Shown in pieces: positions 54,975 to 64,000 of a stretch of DNA of 64,000 nt. Origin of the DNA: Cheiracanthium punctorium. Lineage: Eukaryota > Arthropoda > Arachnida > Araneae > Cheiracanthiidae. Each line of letters opens with the position of its first letter. Position 1 is the first letter of the stretch. Below the pieces are notes generated by a model, which made no database searches, had not been told where the DNA came from, and saw only the letters and a program-made list of their open reading frames with translations. Position numbers and translations under genes: made by a program. The stretch covers positions 496,001 to 560,000 of the forward strand of contig JAWZYV010017516.1 in the NCBI GenBank assembly GCA_038373885.1. The letters run 5' to 3'.

Positions 54975-56263
54975 TGATCGGTGATCTCGCGGGGCGGAGG
55001 TTGCCGTTCGAAGGAGATGCCCCCTTCAGCTCCTACCAAATTTCATCACTGAAGGGAGGAGACCATGGACTGTTCGTCGAAGGAGAAATTGACAGAATCC
55101 CCTGCCGTCTCATCGTCGACACAGGAGCCAACGTAACGATCATCCGGCCAGACATTGCCAAACTTCTGGGAAAACAGCTTCTGTACACGGCGCCTTCAGT
55201 GTCTCTGCAGACTGCAAACGGTGACAATATCTCAGTTCATGGAAAACTCGAAGTAAACATCTCGTTCGGGTTTAAAAATTACCCTCACAGAGTGTATGTC
55301 GCCGACATCACCGATCCTTGCATACTAGGACTGGACTTTCTAAAGCAGTATGACATCACCCTCAACCTGAAGAAAAGGGAGCTCCAAGCTGTAGGAGAGG
55401 AAGTACCTTTGTTCGGGCTGGATGCAAAGAAACACCACTTGTGTCGGATCCTAGCTCGAGAAGACATCATCATACCAGCTCGAGCGGAGTTCATGGCAGA
55501 AGGTATCCCCGAGAGCGGAAACAGTTTCAAATTCGGGATAACCGATTTTCCCGTGACTGAGAAATTCCCGAAAGGAGTGCTAGTGGGAGCGGCACTGATA
55601 GACGTTTCCAAAGATATCGTGCCTGTGAGGTTAGCTAACATCAGTGACGGAACGAGGGTTATCAAGAAGGGAGAAGAAATCGCTACGTGCTCCGCCGTAA
55701 CGAGCATCGAGCAACGGAACAATAAGACTCCAGTGGCACCTGTAGAGGATCTCATGGAACAGCTTATCGGGGACATTCAGCTTAACGAGGAACAGAGGAT
55801 GATCGCCAGGAGTTTGATTCAAGAATTCCAAGATGTGTTCTCTTCTTCGTCAAAAGACGTGGGACGAACGAACCTCACACAGCATCGAATTGACACAGGA
55901 GACCATCCCCCGATCAAGCAACATCCCCGAAGGCTTCCGATCGCGAAACAAGAGGAGGTTGAAAAACTGCTGAAGGATATGGAAGATAGCGAAGTTATTG
56001 AACCTTCTTCCAGCCCATGGGCTTCTCCTATTGTTTTAGTCCGCAAAAAGGATGGTTCCACGAGATTTTGCGTAGATTACAGGAAGCTGAATGAAGTGAC
56101 GAAGAAGGATAGTTACCCCCTTCCCCGAATTGACGACACGCTGGATACCCTGTCCGGGAACAAGTGGTTCTCGACCCTGGACCTGAAGAGCGGATATTGG
56201 CAGGTCGAGATCCACCCAGACGACCGTGAGAAGACCGCCTTCACGACTGGACAAGGGTTGTAG
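54974..56263 (+). pseudogene. gypsy copy 2 pol, protease and first half of RT
   Basis: ATG at 54974 overlaps the gag stop by one base (TAATG). It encodes a retropepsin with CRLIVDTGANVTIIRPDIAK (active-site DTGA) and ILGLDFLKQYD, then the RT fingers (HPRRLPIAKQEEVEKLL, SPWASPIVLVRKKDGSTRFC, LDLKSGYWQVEIHPDDR). It ends at a TAG at 56261-56263 where copy 1 has Trp (GQGLW). Confidence 0.92.
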
Positions 56264-56296
56264 CAATTCAAAGTCATGCCCTTCGGTCTGTGCAAC

Positions 56297-56491
56297 CAGG
56301 CCCTTATTATCGCATGGGCAAATCGGGACTTTGCCCAGGGCCCCCGGCTCGAAAGGGCCCCCAATTTCAAATATATTTCTGAAATATATATTTTTATATC
56401 AAAATTTTATGAAAAATAAAACAAATTTCATAGATGGGGGCCCCCAAATTTATCAATGCCCGGAGCCCCCGTTGGTCATAATCAGGCTCTG
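56297..56491. mobile_element. 195-bp hAT MITE inside RT of gypsy copy 2, duplication TGTGCAAC
   Basis: CAGGCCCTTATTATCGC at the left and the inverse of CAGAGCCTGATTATGACC at the right are flanked by exact TGTGCAAC (56289-56296 and 56492-56499). It splits the RT motif FGLCN / APATFERLM. The interior has inverted GGGGGCCC patches. Confidence 0.94.
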
Positions 56492-57782
56492 TGTGCAACG
56501 CACCGGCCACGTTCGAGCGGCTCATGGAGACTGTCTTAAAGGGACTGTCTTGCGACGCTTGCCTCGTGTATTTAGATGATATAATCATTATTGGAAAAGA
56601 CTTCACGGAGCATGTGTCAAATATCAAGAAAGTGTTTACGAGATTGCGGGAAGCTCGTTTAAAATTGAGCCCGACTAAATGTAAGCTATTTCGCCAGAAA
56701 GTGAGCTATCTCGGACATGTCATCTCATCCGAGGGTGTCAGCACGGGTCCAGAGAAGACGCAAGCTGTACGGAGCTGGCCACGCCCCGAGGACGTACACC
56801 AGCTAAGAAGTTTTCTGGGACTCTGCACATACTACCGCAGGTTCGTGAAGAATTTTTACAAGATCGCAAGGCCCCTTCACAGACTGACCGAGGACACGAA
56901 CAGCAGTTCGTGTGGACTCCTGATTGCGACGACGCGTTCGACCAGTTAAAGACAGCATTAACATCCACACCAGTACTGGCATACCCGAACGTCGAGAAGA
57001 GCTTTATCTTAGACACGGATGCTAGTAACGAAGGAGTCGGAGCTGTACTGTCCCAAGAGATCTATGGGGAAGAACGCGTCATCGCATATTTCAGCAAAAG
57101 TCTGTCAAAAGCTGAGCGAAATTATTGCGTCACCCGGAAGGAATTGTTGACTATCGTGAAAGCCGTCGAACATTTCCACCACTACCTGTATGGCCGAAAG
57201 TTCCTTCTCAGAACTGATCATGCGTCATTGGCATGGTTATTGAATTTCAAGCATCCGGAGGGTCAAATAGCCAGGTGGATCCAACGTTTGCAGGAATACG
57301 ACATGGACATTCAACACCGAAAAGGGGTTGCGCATGGTAATGCGGACGCTCTTTCTAGGAGACCTTGTCCTGAAGACTGCAAGCACTGTACTAAGGCAGA
57401 AGAGAAGTACGGAGTTACTACACCTGCCATCCGACAAGTAACGACGAACCCTTCAACATCGGATGACGACCCTTGGAGCGATGCAAACGTCCGCAAAAGC
57501 CAAATTGAGGATAAAGACCTGAAACCTATTATAGATCTGATGGCGGCGGCTAACGGGAAACCAATGTGGCAAGACGTGGCGCACTATGGTCCTGCAGTGA
57601 AGAGATATTGGGCTATGTGGGATTCCCTACATCTCAGAAACGGAGTACTTTTCTGTAAGTGGGAAAGCGACGACGGAAAGAATTTCAGATGGCAAATGAT
57701 ATTGCCGCGTTCCCGAGTCTCTAGTGTTTTGGAGGAACTGCATAGCAGCCCAACAGGTGGTCATTTCGGAATCATGAAGTGA
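56492..57782 (+). pseudogene. gypsy copy 2 pol, RT catalytic part and RNase H
   Basis: The sequence resumes CNAPATFERLMETVLKGLSC and carries the catalytic CLVYLDDIIIIG. A frameshift near 56915 (after RLTED) moves to a second frame with RNase H motifs FILDTDASNEGVGAVLSQE, YCVTRKELLTIVKAVEHFHH and RKGVAHGNADALSRRP. It closes at a stop in HFGIMK (57780-57782), caused by a four-base duplication. Confidence 0.92.
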
Positions 57783-58780
57783 AGACCTTTCATAAGGTTC
57801 GAGAGCGATTCTTCTGGGACAAGTTGAAATCCGACGTAGAGAAGTGGTGCAGATCCTGCGATGCGTGTGCTTCCCGTAAAGGACCGAAGACTCGCACTCG
57901 CGGAAAACTTCAGAAGTACAATGTTGGAGCACCATTCGAGAGAATCGCCCTCGATGTACTTGGGCCCTTGCCTAGTACGGCCAATGGCAACAAATACATA
58001 CTCGTTGTCATGGATTATTTCAGTAAGTGGCCAGAAGCCTACGCAATTCCCGACCAGGAAGCGACCACCGTAGCAGAAGTCCTGTTACAGAACTGGATCT
58101 GCCGATTTGGAGTCCCCCTTCTCATTCACTCTGACCAGGGGACAAATTTCAACTCTGCGGTCTTCAAAGGAATTTGTGGGATGCTTGGCATGGAGAAGAC
58201 CAGAACTACACCTCTACACCCCCACTGTGACAGGATGGTGGAGCGGTTTAATAAGACCATCCTGAATCATTTGTCCCTGTTTGTATCCCGAAATCAGCAG
58301 GATTGGGATCAGAAATTACCATTATGCCTTTTGGCGTACCGGAGCGCAACTCACGAAAGTACCGGCTACACTCCAGCACAAATTGTGTTCGGACGGGAGC
58401 TGCGACTACCCTGCGACCTGCTCTTTGGGCGACCGCCGGACGCGCCTTCTTCACCTGAGCAGTATCTGGACGACTTGCAGGTGCGGTTATAAGGCGTTCA
58501 CCAGTTTGCTAGAGAAAGGATCGACATCGCAACGGAGCGTATGAAGACCCGGTATGACGCCAAGTGAACCGAGCGGACATTCACTGAAGGCGATCAAGTA
58601 TGGTTCTGGAATCCTAAACGTCGGAAAGGACTCTCCCCGAAACTTCAAACATGTTGGGAAGGGCCGTATACTGTGTTAAAGCACATAAATGACGTCGTGG
58701 TTAGGATTCGGAAGTCTCCATCAAGTAAGCCCAAAGTGGTGCACTACGATCGTCTAGCGCCTTATTACGGTGTTCAATAG
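57779..58780 (+). pseudogene. gypsy copy 2 pol, integrase
   Basis: The frame continues with the zinc-binding CRSCDACASRKGP and the catalytic residues in ALDVLGPLP, HSDQGTNFNSA and RMVERFNKTILN. It meets stops at 58490-58492 and about 58564, and ends with the GPY module GPYTVLKHINDVVVRIRK and final TAG at 58778-58780. All catalytic residues are present, but the stops cut off the C-terminal DNA-binding module. Confidence 0.9.
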
Positions 58781-58828
58781 CTTCCTCGTTTCTTAAGGGT
58801 TGCACTGCCCGGGACGTGCAGTCTTTAA

Positions 58829-58839
58829 GGAGGGGGCAA
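58829..58839 (+). promoter_or_regulatory. polypurine tract of gypsy copy 2
   Basis: GGAGGGGGCAA lies directly before the 3' LTR, as in copy 1 (GGAAGGGGGCAA). Confidence 0.85.
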
Positions 58840-59471
58840 TGTTATGAATTTTATTGTAAATACTTGTAAATAATGTAAATAAGATGTAAATAGTGTAAAT
58901 AATATTAATTATATGTGAAAAAGTATCCCTTTTCGCCACTATCGCGAAAGATTTAGAAAACTATAAATTAACGGCACAATTTCTTCAGAATTGAATAATT
59001 TGGTGGGCCAGGTGTATTGGCCGCATGGTAAGGTTGCTAACGATACCAGCTGCTCATCAAAATATGCGGTAGAAGCCGAGAAATTAGCGTAGAACACAAT
59101 TGAATTTTCTGGAATCTCCAAAAACGTCGAGCAACCGCACGGGTGTTCCTTTTCTCCCCTCCCCCTCGCTATAAAAGGCGCGCGGGCGGGCAGAGGGGAT
59201 TCATTCTGTGTTTCCAGTCGAAGGTTCACTGACCTAGCGGAACCTGTTTGAGCGAGCTACTTTCGTTTTCGCGATCAGGCGAAAAGTGATACTTGCGCTT
59301 GTTTGTTTAGACTCGTGTCCGAGCTAATTGTGTTTATTGACTTTTCCTGTACTGCTCTGGAGGTGTTGAGCGGGCTGCGTGCATTGTTTTATTTAGTGTA
59401 TAGAAGTGTGATAAATAAAGCCAGGTATTTATTTACCCCAAGCGTATCGCTCTTTTGTGAATTTTGTAACA
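58840..59471 (+). repeat. 3' LTR of gypsy copy 2
   Basis: Near-identical to the 5' LTR. Differences by eye include GCGCGCGGGCGG after the TATAAAAGG box, and single changes near 59121, 59220 and 59425. Confidence 0.95.
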
Positions 59472-59475
59472 GTAC

Positions 59476-59879
59476 CTTTCTTTTTCATCACACTAAAAAT
59501 TAGTGTAAGAGCGTGAGGAATATTGCTATTAAGGAAGCCATTTTTATGTGAATAAAATTTTCATCTTTAATAATTTTCATTTTGCGTGTGCTAAGCTCAG
59601 TTTCAAATATTAATGCAGAAATGCTGTAATGTAAAAAAGATAATAAAACTGTTCCTCTATCTCCAGCCATTTGAACATTCTTATCATTAGCTGTTGACGT
59701 ATTCTTCTAATTAATCATTGAAAATGAAAGGGTCGGGATACTTTCTGGCCCGTAATATGTTCGAAATTTACACTAAAGTCCATTAAAAAAGGAATCATTA
59801 AGTATTTAGCATAGTTCCTACGCTGATTCTCGTGCGAAGTGCAGCTTCTTACGATCTTCTGCATTTTAATACGGCCACT
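59476..59879. other. no gene seen
   Basis: AT-rich sequence following the gypsy element. No structure recognised. Confidence 0.4.
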
Positions 59880-60080
59880 TCACGTTTGCAATTAGAATGA
59901 AATTTTAGCCTAGATGAAGAAAAATCGATACTCATTATCAGCTTATTACAGTTTCGATATCTGCTCCAAGAATTCTTGCTCGCCAGTGTGAAGGGGATTA
60001 ATCGGGCTGTTGCTGAACTCAGATGAATTGTAATTATGGCTGTACAGTTTAATTCTTTCAAAGATAATTATATAAGAAGT
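59880..60080. repeat. segment repeated at 63390-63600, unknown nature
   Basis: About 190 bases align in direct orientation with 63390-63600. Shared blocks include CATTATCAGCTTAT, TTTCGATAT and CCAAGAATTCTTGCTC-type sequence, with short indels. No termini, A tail or frame common to both copies was found. Confidence 0.7.
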
Positions 60081-61009
60081 ACATGTGACGGACAGGGATG
60101 TAAAGAACGTAATTATTCGCCTTTATATAAAATCCATTCTCAGAGTATACAAGGTTTACGAACAAATGTTTCCATTTTAAAAAACTTAACAAGCGTATGC
60201 AAATAAAGCTTTAAATAATTCTAAATTGTTAAAATGTTTTTAAATAAACTATTTTTAAATAAACAAATTTGGTTTGTGAAATCTTTAAAAAGAGTGAATG
60301 AATTGTGAAAGAATGAGCTTGCTTAAAGCATTTCCATAAAATGATTATAATGTATTTTATGACTTGGCTATTTTGTAAGAAAACAGAATCAAAGAATAGT
60401 ATAAACCGTAACCAGTTTAATTTAACATTCCGCCACTTTTCTTTATGAATATAACGATACGATATTTCTTATATCGGGAAGAGAGCGGGCAGCTAACGAC
60501 AAAAAATCTTCGTTCAGCTTTTTTGTATTTTTCGATTGTCTTTGTCTTAAGTTACCGACACAATTAAAGAAAACATCAGAAAATTTTGCGTATTCAAAAG
60601 TCATACAATGTTGATTAAATACCGTGAATAAGCTTTGGTTTCTATTAAGGCTTCAGAAATGCCGCCATAAAAAAAAGAAAGTGTAGAAGTCAAAATGCCA
60701 CTAAATTTACCGATCATGCCTGAAATCTTTAAATGGCGTCTATAGGAAATACCAGGGAATGGAGAGATAAAATACAAGAACTTGTAACCTAATTGCGCAG
60801 CATAATTTATCGTATTTTGGAGCAAAAACGGACAAGTAAAGCCGTCAAAATATAGATAAACACGTGTAGTCCCCTCGCATAAAAAATAACGAACATGTAG
60901 TGTAATGCACTGAAATTATTCAATTACACTTTTCGAAGGTCTGCAAGACATATTAAATTTTCAACTGCAGGTTCTCCTACAAGTACTTTATAAAAATATC
61001 TCAAATTCC
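60081..61009. other. no gene seen
   Basis: AT-rich. Minus-strand frames such as 60601-60825 lack any receptor or transposase motif. Confidence 0.4.
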
Positions 61010-61013
61010 CTAA

Positions 61014-62528
61014 CCCTTGAACGCGCGGCGCCCTTGCTCGCCGTGAGGACACAGAACGTTGATTCCAATCAGAACGCTGACCAGTGCAAATCATCAAAAT
61101 GGCGCCATTTCGAAGATGGCGCCCCGATGCGATGCTTACCTTCCTTACCGTGTCGGGCCGCCCCTGAACATAGGATGCAGCTCACATTACTACACCACAA
61201 CACGCATAGCGTAATAAGCAAACAATCCTTATGGACAGCATTAAAAGAACATCATTAGTAAAAGGCAACAATTAACAAACAAAAATAACAACATTTTAAT
61301 AACTGCTATCACTAGACCTTCTGACATTTTAAAAGGTAAACCCCGGACCTAACCATTTCCATTACTAAATTATATCTATACCTATATCAGGGAAGAGGAG
61401 GAGAAGCAAACTCCCACCTTCACTTAGAACCAGCTCATCAACTTTGTACCGAAAACAGAAAAGCCACTGCTTTTATATACCCACAGTGATGTCATCAAAG
61501 AAACTTCTAGAACAATCCAAGTTTAGTTGCACACTTGCTGCAAGCCCAATGGGGATGTAGGAAAGACATCTGATAGTTCATTCTCATGTGAAGTGGGCAC
61601 TTGAACACCAGCACACAAGCCTGTCACTCAGTTTGTGTGGTCATGGCTCACTGGGATATATACAGGCTGTCCGAAAACCAGTTTCTCCTATGGGATTTTG
61701 CGTACGAGTAAATTTTCGCTTCTTCGCCGATTTGTCGCTTTTACCCAACGGTATCACTGCTGCCAACTCTGCCGGAGAAAATGTGCTTAAAATCAAAGTA
61801 AAAGTATCCACAAATGGCTAACAGTATTTTCAAGATGAGAAAAAAAAAATAAAAAATTTTCGGCGTTTACGTGCTTATGCTGCTGAAATATGCTTATCTG
61901 CTAAAGCTCTTTGAGACATTTGGACATTCATTTCCGATTTACAAAATACTTCGGTATTGCCAGTTTACCAAGATCTTTTTCTCCGGCAGAGTTGGCAACA
62001 GTGATACAGTTGGGTAAAAGCGACAAAACGGCGAAGAAGCGAAAATTTTCTCGTACGCAAAAACAGAGCTTTTCGAACAGCCTGTATTTATCCCAGTGAG
62101 CCATGGTGTGGTGCAGCAAAGCACCAGCACACAAGCCTGACACATCAACACATATTGCAAGCCAAGATGGCTGCCAAAAGAGAATGTCAGAAGGTGTACA
62201 GTTTCTGCATGGATTAAATGCTAATTGAAGTTAAATTATTTCGGGTATTATGAAATTTATCAAAACTTATTAAACATTAATAAAACTTTATTATCTTTAA
62301 TTACAAAACTTCAGGCTTTATTTTAATTAGAAGAAAAACTGTTTACTAATTAAATTTAACTATTGTACAGGTGGATATTAAACATGTATGAAGGGTGATA
62401 TGATGAGGCTGGGAAGCACATTAGCTGTACTTCCAACAGTACCTAATGGTGCGCAGGAGGTAAATTTGAATTATTTTTTATAGGAAAAAAATCTACGCTT
62501 GCGCATTAAGCAATTTGGATATTGAGGG
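61014..62528. mobile_element. possible piggyBac-like element hosting an inverted-repeat structure
   Basis: CTAA then CCCTTGAACGCGCGGCG at the left matches the left end of the older element at 20846 (both continue TCGCCGTGAGGAC). At the right, GAGGG precedes TTAA (62529-62532), with a GCGC-containing subterminal zone. The two ends are only loosely inverted, so the pairing is tentative. Confidence 0.4.
61642..62105. repeat. inverted-repeat structure with ~145-bp arms
   Basis: CATGGCTCACTGGGATA (61642) and its inverse (ending 62105) begin arms that continue through TACAGGCTGT, TTTTGCGTACGAG, TTTTCGCTTCTTCGCCG, TTGTCGCTTTTACCCAAC and GCCAACTCTGCCGGAGAAAA. TA-CAGGCTG inside each arm resembles a Tc1/mariner end. 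CACCAGCACACAAGCCTG occurs outside both arms as a direct repeat (61606 and 62122). Confidence 0.85.
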
Positions 62529-62532
62529 TTAA

Positions 62533-64000
62533 GGAGTGATTATTAAAATATATGTAGTATATGTAAAATGTATGTAAAATATTTAAATATAAAGTAAAAA
62601 ACTATGTTTCATTGGCCTTTATGTTGACTACCGAATTAAACATCCCTTCTCGATGTCCTCCTACTTTATGGACTATACATAATAAATTTAAGAATTATTC
62701 CCTGTACAAATGTTCACATGTAAATCCTATGCAAACTCCCTGTAGCTGATTTGAAGGCATTAAAAAATGAATCGTTCGATTTTTACATAGCAATACGTTA
62801 TATGCCATACACAAAAGATTGTTTAAATGCTATTCAATCAGAACCATTTGCAAATTCAACACGCACAAATCCATTAAAACCACTTCGGCCAATATTTCGA
62901 ATGTCTCGAAATCTGAAGGTTGTTTGGTTACACAACATAAAATCATTTTCTCAACTGCATCCTCAAACTTAGCGTGAGAGTCATTAAGCATTTAAGAGCA
63001 ACCTTTTACCAACTTATACAAAAGTTCCATTTTAAAATAATTATTTTATTTCCTAACATGAGTTCAGCTTTAAGTATTTCTCTTTGCAAACTTCTAACGC
63101 TTCATCGAATTTCTCACTTTTGAAGTATTTCCACTTCCTTATTGGAAATTAATGTGTTCCGTTCTAATTAATAATTGAAGATGGATAAATTTATGAAATT
63201 TTCAATGCAATTCAATCATGACAACAGTCATTACCAAGGTTGAAATTTGTAGCGTAACTCCGATTTTGAATAAAAAAAAGAAAATTAAGCATATTTTCTT
63301 TGCTTTATCCAACGCGGAACAAATAATTGTTTAATCCAACGAGGCTCTTAATTGCGATTTCTCTCAATTAAACGCCCTCGTCTATGAATTTAGAACGAAA
63401 TTCTGCCTAGTTACGAGAAAAATCAATGCTCATTCTCATTATCAGCTTATCGCAGTTTGCACTTTCGATATGTGCTTCAAGAATTCTTGCTCATTAGTGG
63501 GTAGAAGGAGCTTATATGGCTGTTAACTGAACCTCAGTGAATACTAATTATGAGTATGGTTTAATAAGTTCTAAGATAATAAGATTAAAAGGATGCATTA
63601 TCGCTGAACGTACATACATACACACGAAAAAAAGAATCCGAAAAATTTATAATCTTCTCTTTTTTGAAAAAAAAAAAAAAAGTTGAAAGAGAAATTAAGA
63701 AGTTGACAGATGTCCACCCTGTCTTTATAGATATTTAAAAAAAAACAAAGAAAAATTTTGGTCGAAATAAGCTACTTAGATTTTACAAATATTATTTGGC
63801 ATGTAATAAGTTCGGGAATGCCTTATAACATTTCAATTAATACAGCTGTTCAATAAATTTACAAAGTAGTTGTCCACTCTGTTATCAGACATTACATTTT
63901 CTGATAACAGAGTAGGCAATTCCATGAGTCTTTTTTTTTTTAAAGACAAATTGTTATTTTACAAATGTTAGTTCATTGCACTCCTTGATACTAGGTTTTA
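62533..64000. other. no gene seen; contains second copy of the 59880 segment at 63390-63600
   Basis: AT-rich. No open frame with coding character. The missing receptor 5' exons were not found here. Confidence 0.45.

Larger units (their letters stand above)
53187..59471 (+). mobile_element. Ty3/gypsy LTR retrotransposon, copy 2 (defective)
   Basis: LTRs of 627 and 632 bp (TGTTATGAATTT...TTTTGTAACA) are flanked by GTAC on both sides (53183-53186 and 59472-59475). Domains in order: gag with zinc knuckle, protease DTGA, RT, RNase H, integrase. It is a different family from copy 1 (unrelated LTRs) but the proteins are closely similar. Broken by stops, frameshifts and a nested MITE. No envelope-like frame. 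Confidence 0.97.

Noticed and set aside
24558..59471. Search for an envelope gene in either gypsy copy (errantivirus-like)
   Set aside because: In both copies the integrase is followed within about 400 bp (copy 1) or 60 bp (copy 2) by the polypurine tract and LTR, which leaves no room for one.

Overview
The window looks like intergenic and intronic DNA from an AT-rich, repeat-dense animal genome, most likely an arthropod. The receptor gene reads as an arthropod allatotropin / vertebrate orexin type. Introns run to about 21 kb, and hAT, Tc1/mariner, piggyBac-like, Penelope-like and Ty3/gypsy sequences are abundant. A chelicerate (spider-like) host is my guess and is not proven by the sequence.

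Host genes. (1) At 189-3435 (+) three phase-compatible exons would encode a 110-residue protein that I do not recognise. The terminal exon (3301-3435) is followed by a poly(A) signal. (2) On the minus strand, four exons (43645-44029, 40036-40189, 32680-32792, 11339-11511) join in frame into 274 residues of a rhodopsin-like peptide GPCR of the orexin/allatotropin receptor type, from the end of TM3 to the stop codon. Introns are about 3.5, 7.2 and 21.2 kb. The 5' exons (TM1 to most of TM3) were not found and probably lie beyond position 64000.

Mobile DNA fills the rest. 4.2-6.5 kb: a Tc1-like pseudogene (-) split by a 1.2-kb DNA transposon that carries a tRNA-like sequence. 8.4-19.2 kb: several hAT-type non-autonomous elements with exact target-site duplications. 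19.4-21.7 kb: a gypsy integrase relic and nested piggyBac-like elements with a 106-bp-arm hairpin. 21.9-24.3 kb: an old LTR-like duplication carrying a tRNA-derived SINE and a mariner. 24.6-32.3 kb: Ty3/gypsy copy 1 (-), with nearly identical LTRs but defective coding. 33-38 kb: a TA-flanked MITE, a tandem repeat, a Penelope-like 3' end with a hammerhead-like motif, and a mariner relic. 41-53 kb: many MITEs (hAT, Mutator-like with 9-bp duplication, TTAA-flanked, foldback) and three transposase relics. 53.2-59.5 kb: Ty3/gypsy copy 2 (+), interrupted by a hAT MITE. 59.5-64 kb: a repeated segment of unknown nature and a composite inverted-repeat structure.

No CRISPR, operon or clearly new multi-gene system is present. 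The strongest observations are insertion histories that can be read base by base, two elements with 6-bp target duplications, and a gypsy copy that seems to have moved after it was already broken.
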